NCBI GenBank assembly: GCA_001557505.1
Contig: LSAX01000001.1
Span: 3,348,001-3,412,000 of the forward strand
DNA from: Reticulascus tulasneorum
Lineage: Eukaryota; Ascomycota; Sordariomycetes; Glomerellales; Reticulascaceae
DNA length: 64,000 nt
Reading direction: 5' to 3'
Below, in pieces: positions 1 through 11,073 of this stretch. How positions within the stretch are numbered: the stretch's first letter is position 1; each line of letters opens with the position of its first letter. The notes beneath the pieces are model-generated. The model saw only the letters and a list, made by a program, of their open reading frames with translations, searched no databases and was not told the origin of the DNA. The position numbers and the translations under genes are program-made.

Positions 1-1321
1 TCATTTCCTCGTCAAACATCGGCGGGTTGCAAGCGAGTGCAGCCATGGCTCGTTCACGGAAGAGTGTGAAGGGAATGACGTCCTAGCCACAGTGTCAGTA
101 AACCCAAGCACACATCTCCTTGGTCAATCATAGGCAGCTGGGCCGGCGTACCAGGTATGGATGATGCGATTGCGTTAGCTGGCCAGCCACGGGTGACAGG
201 TCCTTCGGGACGTTGGCAAATCTTGGTTGGACAAGTTCTATCTGAGCTGGGTTAATGCCCGTTGTCGGACTCAGCCAAAAGGGGCTCAGGCCATCTTCTT
301 GCAGTAACACTTCCTTGTCGTGGCATCCGATCGCGTAAGAGTTGGCAAAGATAGCACCGTAGAAGCTTCCCTGCATGAGATGCACCGTGTTGACCTTGAC
401 ATCAGGTAGCTTGTTTGCTAGGTTCTTTCGTAACCATTTTTCGTAGCGTCGCATTTCCTTCCGGATCCTTGGTGAGGCTATCTTGGTCGCTGGCGTAGTC
501 GTCGCTTCGACCTCTTGGCTGTCACCGTCATCGGGACTGGTCTCAATCTTGAGAATTCCCAGGACCTGTCGTTTCTGACTGAGTGACAAGGCCCGCAGAC
601 TTTCCAATGCTCGCACCATCGGATCTTGTGGCCCGTTTGAGACTTCCTCCAACTCTTCCACGATCGGCGCAACCGTCCCTGGCGGTACGCCGGTCTGCAT
701 TATCGGGCTGTAGTCGCCGGCGAAGAGGAACCCTTCCGGACCCACATTCGTCGTACGCATCGCTTCCATACTAAAGCCAGGGGCCGAAGTTTGATTATCT
801 GCGAGCGAAGGGCCGAGAATGCCCGATGGATTGGTTCCGAAGGAGCCCAAACCGAAGGGAGCTCCGGTCCCGGGAGAATATACATTACCGGCCGGGCTGG
901 CCAAGCCGTTCCATTCCCAACCGAACAAGGCTTGAGGTACCGCATTCTCGGCAGATGCAAGAGGCACATCCGGCAATGGGTGTCCGAGACTCGGTAAGAT
1001 CCTTACCTCAGGACCAGGGAGAACATCTATTCTTGGCACAGAATCTGCGGGCCGTGTGGACGCACCGATACCAGGCGTAGGGTTGTCTTCAGGGTTCACA
1101 AGTAATTGGTCCAGCAAAGCTAGCTTCTGCTTTCTCTTATGGCCTAGAACATTGATGGCGTCAGCAAACCAATGCTGGGGGCGCTGGGGTTTCTCCTAGC
1201 TCCAAAACTCACGATATTGGCGGGATGCAATCCGGTTTTGCTCCTTTCGAGCCTCACTGGCTCGTTTCACCTTTTTCGCCGACACTCTCGCCGACTCCTG
1301 AGGACTTGGGATTGAGGACAT
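1..1321 (-). CDS. bZIP transcription factor with DUF3425-like C-terminus (3' end beyond window)
   Basis: Likely nuclear DNA-binding regulator. The start is the ATG at 1319-1321. Exon 1 (1321-1213) joins exon 2 (1143-152) across a 69-nt intron (1144-1212). The join rebuilds a fungal bZIP basic region, QNRIASRQYRHKRKQK, at residues 28-43. The frame after 152 soon hits a stop, but a second 69-nt intron (83-151, GTACGC...CTAG with a CTGAC branch site) links HPYL to DVIPFTLFRERAM, the usual ending of DUF3425 bZIP proteins. The gene therefore continues past position 1; 394 codons are visible. The middle (residues 50-190) is Pro/Gly/Ser-rich and probably disordered. The zipper is very short: prolines follow within about 15 residues of the basic region. 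Family assignment is from the basic region and tail; target genes are unknown. Confidence 0.82.
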
Positions 1322-2727
1322 ATTATCCAATGTTACCATTTCATGGCGTCAGCATCCCAAAGAAAATCGGTGATCGGATTGCAGCTGGTGGGAGGGGGAT
1401 GCTTCATAAATCGACCCCTCCGCGCCGGGCCCGGGATTGCTGACGCCAGCCAACTCCTAGTCTGGGTATGCATATGTTCAGATGCAGATATCCGGGATCC
1501 GCTGCCGCACTTGACCTCTGGTCCCTTGGAAAACGCAATTTGACGGCGGCGGGCTGTTTGATCCAACAGGCCAGGCATGCGTTGCGGCCCCGAGATTGAC
1601 AACTCCGAATGTTCACCTTGCAAGGAACGAGGATAGAGGGAAAGCCAAATAGACAGTCGAAGTCGCATGCAATCCACCTCACCCGACAACTTAAACACCC
1701 TTAACTCCGAATTCGCCGTTAGACAAGCTGCATAAGTCACGACATGAAAATCAACGAAAATGAAGCAAGTAGCCTTATTTATCCTATCTACGAGATCAAT
1801 GCAAATCGAACAACATTGTGCGCAAGCACCATAACAGCTCAGGAACTTACGACGAATGTTGCCTATATCTACCATAACTAGGAGGTTTGAATGGCCTCAT
1901 TCATTAAACAAACGCTGACTGCTTACGAGAATTTGGATATCCAGTGTAAAGCCAAGTTGAAAATCTATTCGGCATTTGTAGGCTATAGCATTAACAGGTT
2001 AGTTGTAGCTTCAGTTAGCTTGACCTACATGAGTGAGATAGGAAGCAAATGCAAGAGTTATATCTATTTATCATTCGGGTAACTTGTTCCGAATGCACGT
2101 AAGTATATCCTTGTGAAGTACATGATCGGGGCGGCCCTCATGTACGACTGCGTTTCTACGGTGCATTCGACCTGCTGGGATGATGGAGACACTAAAGTTG
2201 GCCTACCTCCTACCCATTCGATCGCGGTATTCTATCTTGATAGGGTCCGTTCGTTCACTGCCAATGCGGTTTCACGGTGTTAGCGGCCCTGGCTCAAGGA
2301 GATAAGAATGGTCTGGCTCCTGGGATATGATGTTGACGCTGCTACTGTCAGCCCTATACGAGGAAAATGCGCAAGAGTGGTGATTGACGGTCTTAGATAC
2401 ACCCTACCAGTGTGTGTCCGCTACGATCCTCATGACTTTGCTATCCATAGACCTAAGCCCCGCATTGCTGATGCGGTTCTACCGGGGCTAAGATCATGAC
2501 TCGGGAGTTAAGAGCTAGGTGGATATTGGAGGGTAGGGATCGAGCACGAAGACGGTTTGATAGCGGCCTACAAGAGGAACACCCAGGGTGATTTCTCTAT
2601 AAAGAGAGTGTCTATATGCCTTCACTGAGGAGACAAGCATACCAGCAGATATACGCCCAGCACCAAGACTCCGAACCTTGTTATAAAACGACCAACTCTC
2701 ACAAGAAAGCACCGTCAGTCAGGCACC
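1322..2727. other. Intergenic, no supported gene
   Basis: A 1.4 kb spacer between the start of the bZIP gene and the start of the dehydrogenase gene, so it holds both promoters. Open frames here (for example 1333-1875 minus and 2308-2499 plus) are short, begin at non-ATG codons or lack recognisable domains, and I do not support them as genes. Confidence 0.6.
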
Positions 2728-3984
2728 ATGGCGGAGAATGACAAAACCAACTCTAGCTTGGCGACAAGCTCCGCCGGTCTGGCGAAAGGTGAGAACTTTC
2801 GATTTGATCTCACTTCAGATGAGATTGCCGAAACTCTGCACGAGAACATGGTTGGAAAGACGGGTAAGGCTGCAAAGACAATCCTGTTATTCTCATTCAA
2901 ATCTCTAAATTACATGTAGTGGTTGTTACCGGAGTCACATCTGGAGGCCTTGGGGCGGAAGCAGCTCGTATCATCGCGAAACACAACCCAAAGCTGTTAA
3001 TACTGGCATCAAGAACCGAATCAGCCATCCAAGAAACCATGAAAGCCATCAAGGATGGTGCCTCTCCGACAGCCAAGATCGTCCCGCTGGTAGTGGACCT
3101 GGGCAGTCAAAGGTCAGTCCGAGCAGCGGCAGAAAAAGTGCTAGAGTTAACGACCGTGGTGGATGTGTTGATCAACAACGCCGGAATCATGATGTTGCCG
3201 GAGTACAGTACCAGTCCGGAGGGAATCGAAAAGACCTTTGCGGTCAACCATATCGGGCACTTCCTGTTGACCAACCTTCTGATGCCGGCTTTGTTGAGAT
3301 CCGAATACGGACCACGAGTCATCAACGTTTCTTCTGCAGCTCTCAGAGCCTACCTCTTGAACTTCGAAGATATGACTTACAACGACGGCAGAGAATATGA
3401 TATCTTCCTCTCCTATGCCGCGTCCAAATGCGCAAATGCTCTGTTCACGCTGTCGCTCTCGCAGAAGCTGTGCAGCAGAGGGCTTCTGTCTTACACCGTC
3501 GACCCAGGTTGTAAGTAGTATTTGCTTCTTAAGGATCCGCAGTTCGCCGCTAACATACTCAAATAGCCATTGTCACAAACCTCCCTCGATTTATTCCGAG
3601 AAAGGAACTGGTGGAGAGAGGTGGATTCCCCAGCTTCCGAAGAAACAAATACCCTCAGACGCTGACTAGACCTACAGGTTGGTTCTTGGAGAATGGGGAA
3701 CCACACCCGGATTTGCCTTGGAAATCGCCAGCGCAGGCTGTTGCCAGCTATGTCATGGCCGCATATGATCCGGCAATCAAGGGTGAGTTTTAGCACCGAG
3801 TCAAAAGCGCTCTGCACAGATGCTGAAATTTCCCGTACTTGCAGATCAAAACGGCGAGGCCATTACTGCGGCTGCGATCGATCCTTCGCTTCCTGACAAG
3901 GTCAGAGATTCGGAGCTCGCGGAGAGACTGTGGAAGCTGAGCGAGACGCTGGTTGGTCAGGAGTTTACGTACTCGGCAGATTAA
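2728..3984 (+). CDS. Short-chain dehydrogenase/reductase (SDR)
   Basis: NAD(P)-dependent oxidoreductase of unknown substrate, 360 aa. Four exons: 2728-2863, 2920-3510, 3567-3782 and 3845-3984, with introns of 56, 56 and 62 nt. Joining exon 1 to exon 2 restores the cofactor loop VVVTGVTSGGLG (residues 46-57). NNAG is at about 131-134, the catalytic Ser in NVSS at about 181-184, and the YAASK catalytic Tyr/Lys motif at about 211-215. The third exon gives the post-catalytic DPGSIVTNLPRF segment typical of classical SDRs. The 40-residue N-terminal extension before the Rossmann fold and the overall shape resemble the retinol dehydrogenase/WWOX-like fungal SDRs. No signal peptide is seen. It stands alone, with 1.4 and 1.6 kb of gene-poor DNA on either side, so context does not reveal the pathway. 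Confidence 0.9.
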
Positions 3985-5625
3985 TGAGCAAGAGATATGT
4001 AGTCTGGCACAGGACGGCAACTGGTGCTAATGGACTAAGGTGTGGTGGATTGTGACAAAGTTACACACAACATCTAGCTGTCAAAAGCCCATTGGGGCTT
4101 GTCCAGATGAAGAGCTCACCCCATCTGAATCTAAATCACACCAGTGCCTATGCATATACTTATGCTAAGTGCCGGGTCACCTTTCATTAACATTCACATT
4201 CTGCTATTTGTGAAAAGTCACTCATGCCAGGCCCATATGGCCGTGGGATTCAAGATATAACCGTGGAACTGGTTCATACATCGCGGATGTCAGCAGGGAT
4301 GCTCTGAGCCGTCCGGGAGCAACTGGGAATGTCCAACACGACGTCGCCGGTCTCAAGACTGGACTCTTTCAATTATAGGACGTTGCCGGCTCGCCATTTC
4401 GCAGAGTTCCTCCTCGTTACTTTACACTCTCACACCATTTTGTGAGGAGGCACGTCGTGTAAGGCTTCTCTCTACGTCTCTGCTGACATCCTCTAGCTTC
4501 CTTGGCTGTGACTATGTTGGGCTAAGAAAAAGAGACCTGACTACGGCTTCCCTGCAGATTTGGATCGAAAAGCCTAGCCATGCAGGTGGGGCTCAGAGGT
4601 TTTGATGCGGAAGATTGTTAGTGAGATACTCAGCCTATCAAGGCAAGTACTTGACGGACAGAATTATGCACCACCTTGCGATACGTGCCTGTCGCCTCTC
4701 AGCTGGATATCGTCTTCCATCAAGATTTGTGATGCATGTCGCCTTCCGCAGGAATATACGGGCTTTACCATTCTGGAGTCTTCTATCCCACATACAGATG
4801 AGAGTAGAAATTCTCTGACGCATGATCTCACGACCTAGAAGTAGTAATATAGTATTCTCCGGAAGCCTTTATTACGCTGGTTTGAACCAATTTCGTACGT
4901 GCTTGAAAAGCAACGAGGGGCAATAAGTTATCGGCGGACGGCCCTGGCAATTTCCGTCAGCCTTCTGAGCACAGATTCCCTGTAGGGACTTTAGGCGGCC
5001 AAGGTACCCAGAGGTCTTGCATTATCAACACCGCCACCGTGGCTGAAGGGAGTCGAAACTCTTCCAAACTCTTCCACGGGCGGGCATAATTGGCAATACC
5101 GACCCGCAGCCTCCCTTTATTTGAAAAATCCAATATTCTAGCGCCTCCGTGGACATCTTTTTTAAGGTATCGAATCCAGAGAACCGGCCCTCTTACTTTC
5201 CAACAATCCAGTCGAAATATCAGATCTACCTTGCAAATTCCTCAGATCTAGTCCGCGATCCGTTCAGACCCCTCTTCGTCCGAATAAACGCTCTGGCTGT
5301 GACAGTAAGACCCTGTTTTCCTTGCGGCGCAACTTCTGAATCATTCCCTCAATCGATCCTCTCTGCCTGGCACCCTGCAGTTGGCTCAGCCTCGGGAAGC
5401 CGACAACGCTCCTCTTTCCTCTCTCTTCTAGGCAACTTTCGTCTTTTTCACGCTGTCTGCCACAAGCAAACCTGTTGCACCTGCCATAAATTATCACTTA
5501 CATACTGCTTCTCAATTGCTAACCGACCCTGCAACCCCAGGCCCTCTCTTCCGACATCTCTCATCCCCTCCGCTTGCGACCCGCTCCAAGATTGCTAGAT
5601 AAGGAATACTGTACCCGCCGACAAG
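3985..5625. other. Intergenic, no supported gene
   Basis: A 1.6 kb spacer. The last 500 nt before 5626 are pyrimidine-rich and probably hold the promoter and 5' leader of the DnaJ gene. I looked for a perfect heat-shock element (alternating TTC/GAA with 2-nt spacing) and saw only imperfect pieces. No domain-bearing open frame was found. Confidence 0.55.
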
Positions 5626-7053
5626 ATGGTCAAGGAAACAAAGCTCTATGACGTTCTTGGCGTATGTAACCCATAGTTGCCAGCGACAAGAGGGTATCAC
5701 TTTGCTAACCCCCGGATCAGGTTGCGCCAACTGCAACTGAGCAGGAACTGAAGAAGGCATACAAGACTGGCGCTCTCAAGTACCATCCTGGTAGGTGCCA
5801 AGAATAACCAGCGTCAATTCTGGTGACGGAACTCCTTCTAATCATGCCATGCAGACAAGAACGCTCATAACCCCGCCGCCGAAGAGAAGTTCAAGGAAGT
5901 TTCACACGCCTACGAGATTCTCTCCGACTCCCAGAAGCGTGGAATATACGATCAGTATGGCGAGGCTGGCCTTGAAGGCGGCGCCGGAGGTAGTGGCATG
6001 GCTGCCGAGGATCTCTTCGCTCAATTCTTCGGTTCCGGTAGCTTCGGAGGCGGTCTAGGTGGTATGTTTGGTGGCATGCAAAACCGTGGCCCTCCCAAAG
6101 CCCGGACCATCCACCACACCCACAAAGTCTCGCTCGAGGATATCTACCGCGGCAAGATCTCCAAGCTCGCTCTTCAGCGATCCATCATCTGCCCCAAGTG
6201 CGAGGGTCGAGGCGGAAAGGAAGGCGCCGTGAAGCGATGCCCAGGCTGTGACGGTCATGGTATGAAGACCATGATGCGCCAAATGGGTCCGATGATTCAG
6301 CGATTCCAAACCGTCTGCCCCGATTGCAATGGTGAAGGCGAGATTATCAAGGACAAGGATCGATGCAAGCAGTGCAATGGTAAGAAGACCATTGTTGACC
6401 GGAAGGTTCTCCACGTCCATGTCGATCGCGGTGTTCGAAGCGGTACCAAGGTCGAGTTCCGTGGTGAAGGTGACCAAGCTCCCGGCATTCAAGCCGGAGA
6501 CGTTGTTTTCGAGATCGAACAAAAGCCTCACACCCGTTTCACCCGGAAAGAAGATGATCTTCTGTATCAGGCTGAAATCGAGCTGGTAACAGCCTTGGCT
6601 GGAGGCACCATTTATGTCGAGCACCTTGATGAGAGATGGCTCAGCATTGATATCCTGCCCGGAGAGGCTATCAGTCCAAGTATGTTGGCCCCGTCTCAAT
6701 CGTGCGTTGTCGCTTACTAACACCCTCACCTAGATGCAGTAAAGATGGTCCGAGGACAGGGAATGCCGTCTTACCGTCATCACGATTTCGGCAACTTGTA
6801 CATCCAGTTTGCCGTCAAGTTCCCCGAGAAGAACTGGTCGGAGGATCCAACCGTTTTTGAATCTCTTCGAAAGCTACTCCCTGCCCCATCTCCCTTGGCC
6901 GTTCCTCCTCCAGAAGCGATGACTGAGCCAGCCGACCTGGAGGAGGTGGAGAACCAATCGCAAGCTAAGGTCTTCGGCGGTCCAGGCGGAATGGAAGAGG
7001 ATGAGGAGGACGGACACCCCCACGCCGAGCGTGTGCAGTGCGCTTCCCAGTAA
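5626..7053 (+). CDS. YDJ1: Class I (type A) DnaJ/Hsp40 co-chaperone, Ydj1/Mas5-like
   Basis: Stimulates Hsp70 ATPase and delivers substrates in the cytosol and at ER and mitochondrial surfaces. Exons 5626-5661, 5721-5790, 5855-6679 and 6734-7053 give 416 aa. The J domain covers residues 1-70; the HPD motif (34-36) is split by intron 2, whose removal creates the Asp codon. A Gly/Phe-rich linker (about 70-115) follows. Four CxxCxGxG zinc-finger repeats start near residues 148, 164, 190 and 206. The C-terminal substrate-binding domain follows. The protein ends in CASQ, a farnesylation CaaX box identical to that of yeast Ydj1, which implies membrane tethering. The acidic stretch before the tail is typical of the family. 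It is convergent with TRM82 downstream. Confidence 0.97.
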
Positions 7054-7491
7054 TGTGATCACTTTGGACAAGATCGCATTAAGAGCATTATTGGCGCTGA
7101 GGCTATGGATGAGGACATATCTCTCTAAATTCGTTTGAGCGAACGGAATTGCATCTTTGCCTGATCACGAAGGGATGGAAAGGTTTGCAAACACGGGTTT
7201 GAAATGTGGTTCAGATTCTGCACTCGCTGCTCTGGCTCCGCTCATCTCAGACGAGTTGGAGACGCCCAGTGGGACAGTTACGATGTGGACGCTGCTGGGG
7301 CTAAGAGCTGGCTGGAGGAAGCAGATTTCCTGAACAGTATGCATGCCATAATGAATTTGGCTCTTTTTCTCGATGGGCAGTCGAGACTTGGTCGGAAGGC
7401 GTTTAGAGGTCATAGAGGATTCAGTGAAATCGATGCGTTTGCTTAGACAATTTTGAGAAGCTCAGTGATTGGACTTTGTGTGTTATTGATT
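7054..7491. other. Intergenic between convergent genes
   Basis: The 3' ends of the DnaJ and TRM82 genes face each other here. It probably holds both 3' UTRs. Small open frames in this stretch carry no recognisable domain. Confidence 0.6.
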
Positions 7492-9217
7492 TCAGGCCGC
7501 CTCCGGGTCTGCTGCAACTTCCAAGTCAGGCTCTGGACCTTCTTCTGGGACTACCCGCTTGCGAAGACTTTCAGTATTGTACAGTAAACTCCTGACTTTA
7601 TCAACCGACAATTCTGTTTCATCGTTTCTCAAGTCTTGGTCCTGGAGCTTGAAACTTTCATCCAGAACTAGCTTTTCACCTTCGTAACTAAAAGCTACTA
7701 TATCACGAGGCCTCTCCGCTAGCTCATCTTGCGGCTCACCAGAGTCGATAGCCACAAGCGCTCGGGTGTGCTCATCGCCCGTAGAAATAACGGAGAGGTG
7801 CAATGGATTCCCGGAGAGCGTGACCGTTTGCAAATGAACCAGCGAACTCTCTTCTGTCAACTCGAATACGAAGAGCCCGGGAAGACTAAATTGCACACTT
7901 AGTAAGAGAGGTTCCACACAAGGGCCGTGAGCCGGGAGACTTACTCTTCGCAGATTACGAAGACAACGGTTGCCGTCTTTCCGGCACGGTTCACGATAGC
8001 TGAAGATAAACCGGAGACCGCAACCTGGGATGTCTCCTGCCGAATTTCCAGAGCATGTTCTAGAATATTATGCTTGGATAAGAGCCTTCCGGATCTCCAG
8101 TTCCACAAGAAAAGTTCGTCATCTCCACCACCGGAGATGAGGACATCGGGGCGTCGCGGAGAGACTGTCAGGGCGCTCACAAAGCTTGTGTGTCCGAAAC
8201 AAAAATTCTCAATGATGTGAGTCTGTGGCATATATCGGGTAACGCGGATATGCTCATCTCGGTCCGCGGTGATGATATATTTGCGTTCGCCATCGAAACC
8301 AAGGGTCAACGCCGTTAGTATGGAGACGTGTCCGAGAACAAGGGAATGCTCAAACGTCGGCCCTTCTGATTTTACATTTTCTCCATTTTCCATTTGCCGA
8401 CGCTGGCTTTCCAGAGCCCGAAGATTGCCTGCCGAATGCACTGTGAGAGTTGTAGCTTCTGGCTTGTAGGCCTTTCGCTTCGCTGGACTCGGAGCTGCTT
8501 GGGAGGACTCTTCTGTTTTAGGTGCTTCGATCAACGGCAGAGAGTACACATCGCCGAACTTGTCTGCGCAGAGAACTGTCTTGTTGTCTGGGGCTATCAA
8601 GACAGACCACGGGCGTTTGGGCATTGCCCTGATACTGTTAGACCTTGTGCGGGATATGGGACTTCAGTTTAGACAAACCTTTGACTGAGCTGCTTCAGAT
8701 GTCCTCCCAATCCACGCTCAAACACCCAGAGTGATTTGTCGTGGCTCGAGACAGCAAGTAGATGGCTTCGGTCCGATGTCGTAGTCATGAGTGTGATCAG
8801 AGGATGCTCAATGCCCTTCGTAAGGGCCAGACCGCCGTGGTTCTGGCTTCTCTTCCGCTTTTCGGTTGGCTTCCCATTCTGATTTCCCCCATTTTTCGCC
8901 TCGTCGACCGCTTTGCGTTCTTCACCTTGCCCGATGGGAGCAATCTCGCCATCGCTGGTTTTCAGTCTTTTCGCCGGATGTTCTGTATTTGATGCATTTG
9001 AAGCCTCCAGTTCTCTTTGTGAGACAGGAGTGACTTTTCCAGAGCCATCCTCGACGCCGGACTTTAATGCCACGGGTGCGGCAAACTTTGCAAGATCGGG
9101 GTGCTTCCAACTCGACAGGTGGGAGCCGCTGTCTAGACTGAATGAGTGTATCTTGCCCCCTCTGGCTGCAAACAGCACATTGCCGCAGACACTTAGACAA
9201 TTGTATGGAATCTTCAT
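7492..9217 (-). CDS. TRM82: tRNA (guanine-N7)-methyltransferase non-catalytic subunit Trm82 (WDR4 family)
   Basis: WD40 partner that stabilises the catalytic subunit Trm8, which makes m7G46 in tRNA. Three exons (9217-8679, 8628-7945, 7885-7492) with 50- and 59-nt introns give 538 aa. I chose the ATG at 9217 (MKIPYNCLSV); the frame runs further upstream but without an ATG. Family signatures are the opening GNVLFAARGGKIHSF, the central CADKFGDVYSLPL after intron 1, and GHVSILTALTLGFDG with ADRDEHIRVTRY, which match WD repeats of Trm82/WDR4. A Lys/Arg- and Glu-rich insertion at about residues 70-130 (PAKRLKTSDGE, GKPTEKRKRSQ) is low complexity and typical of fungal copies. It lies head to head with RPP0, sharing a 357-bp promoter. 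Confidence 0.93.
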
Positions 9218-9574
9218 TGCGTACTTGGAATCCTCAATTGCAAAACCATAGTAATGAGTTATTGATGATAAAGAAGCCACAGAGTGCTCATCTCAAACTT
9301 CATAAGTGAGTATTTCCAGTATGACCCACCAAGACGAAAAAAAGATACTCAAGCAATGTACCATCAGATAGCCCCCTGCACGATGCCCCGCGCTTACCAG
9401 AAGGGGACTAGCCAATTCCAACCCTGAGCCGTGCGCACACAGATTCTAGGCAAAAATCAGAAATTCCGGAGAGAGCCTCACTTTCACAACCGACATCGAA
9501 CTTTCCGAATTTCCGTTCTCACTTCACATACTATAAACCGCCCTTAAACATCCTGCCTTCATTCCAAAGAAGAT
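9218..9574. promoter_or_regulatory. Shared divergent promoter of TRM82 and RPP0
   Basis: 357 bp between the two start codons. A CCAAT box lies at 9412-9416, about 160 bp upstream of the RPP0 ATG. A TATAAA element at 9532-9537 lies only 38-43 nt upstream of that ATG, so it is either a TATA box with a very short leader or part of the leader itself. The sequence just before RPP0 is pyrimidine-rich, as in many ribosomal protein genes. The boundaries are simply the two start codons. Confidence 0.55.
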
Positions 9575-10655
9575 ATGGGGGGCAAAACCGCGAACAAGGC
9601 TGGCTACTTCGACAAGCTCAAGGGCTTGCTCGAGGAGTACAAGTCCATCTTCATCGTCACCGTCGACAATGTCAGCTCCCAGCAGATGCACGAGGTCCGA
9701 CAGTCCCTCCGAGGTGAGGGTGTCGTATTGATGGGCAAGAACACCATGGTATGTGAATATTATGATGACCGCGAACCTGAAAGGGTAGACAGAATGCCCG
9801 TCGTGTGATTGATTGCTGACGAGATTTGATTGTTCAGGTCCGTCGAGCTCTCAAGACCTTCATCCCCGACTCCCCGGAGTACGAGCGACTGCTCCCCTTC
9901 GTCAAGGGCAATGTCGGCTTCGTCTTCACCAATGAGGATCTTAAGACCATCCGTGACAAGATTCTCTCCAACAAGGTCGCTGCTCCCGCCCGTGCTGGTG
10001 CCGTCGCTCCCCTCGACGTTTGGGTGCCTGCTGGCAACACCGGTATGGAGCCTGGTAAGACCTCTTTCTTCCAGGCTCTCGGTGTCCCAACCAAGATTGC
10101 TCGTGGTACCATTGAAATCACCACCGATCTGAGACTCGTTGAGGCCAACACCAAGGTCGGAGCCTCCGAGGCAACCCTCCTCAACATGTTGAACATCTCC
10201 CCGTTCACCTACGGTCTGGGTATCTCGCAGGTCTATGACGAGGGCAATGCTTTCCCACCAGAGGTCCTGGATATCGGCGAGGACCAGCTTCTGAAGGCGT
10301 TCGCTACTGCCGTTACCACGGTTGCCTGCGTTTCGCTCGCCATCAACTTCCCCACCTTGCCATCAGTCATCCACTCTTTCTTCAACAGCTACAAGAAGAT
10401 CCTCGCTGTTGCAATCGAGACGGATTACAGCTGGCCAGAGATCGAGGCGCTCAAGGATCGTATTGCCAACCCAGACGCTTACGCTGCGGCTGCCCCTACT
10501 GCTACCGAGTCTAAGGCTGAGGAAACCACCGTAACGAAGGCTGAATCGGAGAAGGAGGAGGAGTCTGATGAAGATGGTGGCTTCGGTGGTCTCTTGTATG
10601 CGCACCCGTCCCTTGTCTTGAAGGCCCAGCTAACAAACATTTCCTTAGTGACTAA
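9575..10655 (+). CDS. RPP0: 60S acidic ribosomal stalk protein P0 (uL10)
   Basis: Base of the ribosomal P-stalk; binds 25S rRNA and P1/P2 and recruits translation GTPases. Exons 9575-9748, 9838-10595 and 10649-10655 give 312 aa. Exon 1 begins [19 protein letters not shown] and contains the uL10 core [18 protein letters not shown]. Exon 2 carries the rest of the rRNA-binding and P1/P2-binding regions, an Ala-rich hinge and the acidic tail [14 protein letters not shown]. The third exon contributes just 7 coding nt (T GAC TAA) that complete the conserved C-terminal ending GGLFD. Without that splice the frame reads into a non-homologous tail. It is convergent with MSH1. Confidence 0.97.
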
Positions 10656-11073
10656 ATGTGATGGCACCACCGCGGTGTTGATCCGACTGCGATTTGGGTC
10701 TCGGCTGGGTTCACGAAAGACATGTGGATCTGAGATAAGGGTACATAGATCGTTTGCTGGCCAACTAAACTCATCGCATCTGACCACCTGAGATACATCT
10801 CGCAACAACATTTGTAGCGTGACATGCACCCAGTCAAGATGACTTTCGAGGACATCCAATGCCACAGGTTAGTACCCAGCTCCACAATCCTAGCGCTTCC
10901 GACTTTCTTCTCTATGATTATATTATTTGTACAAGAGCTTTTTAACCCTGAATTTTTCTTGATGACACATACATCACCACCCTATGAGAGAAGACATTTT
11001 CCATCTACTGTACAGCATACATATAATTGGGTATCAGCGCTAACATAGACGGCAGACCTGTTCCGATGAGACA
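10656..11073. other. Intergenic between convergent genes
   Basis: 3' flanks of RPP0 and MSH1. AT-richer than the neighbouring genes; no gene seen. Confidence 0.6.

Noticed and set aside
1..3984. bZIP regulator plus dehydrogenase as a secondary-metabolite cluster
   Set aside because: No polyketide synthase, peptide synthetase, terpene synthase or transporter is nearby; the next genes are housekeeping.
6055..6729. 224-codon open frame on the minus strand
   Set aside because: Antisense to the zinc-finger and C-terminal domains of the DnaJ gene; a by-product of codon bias in the true gene.
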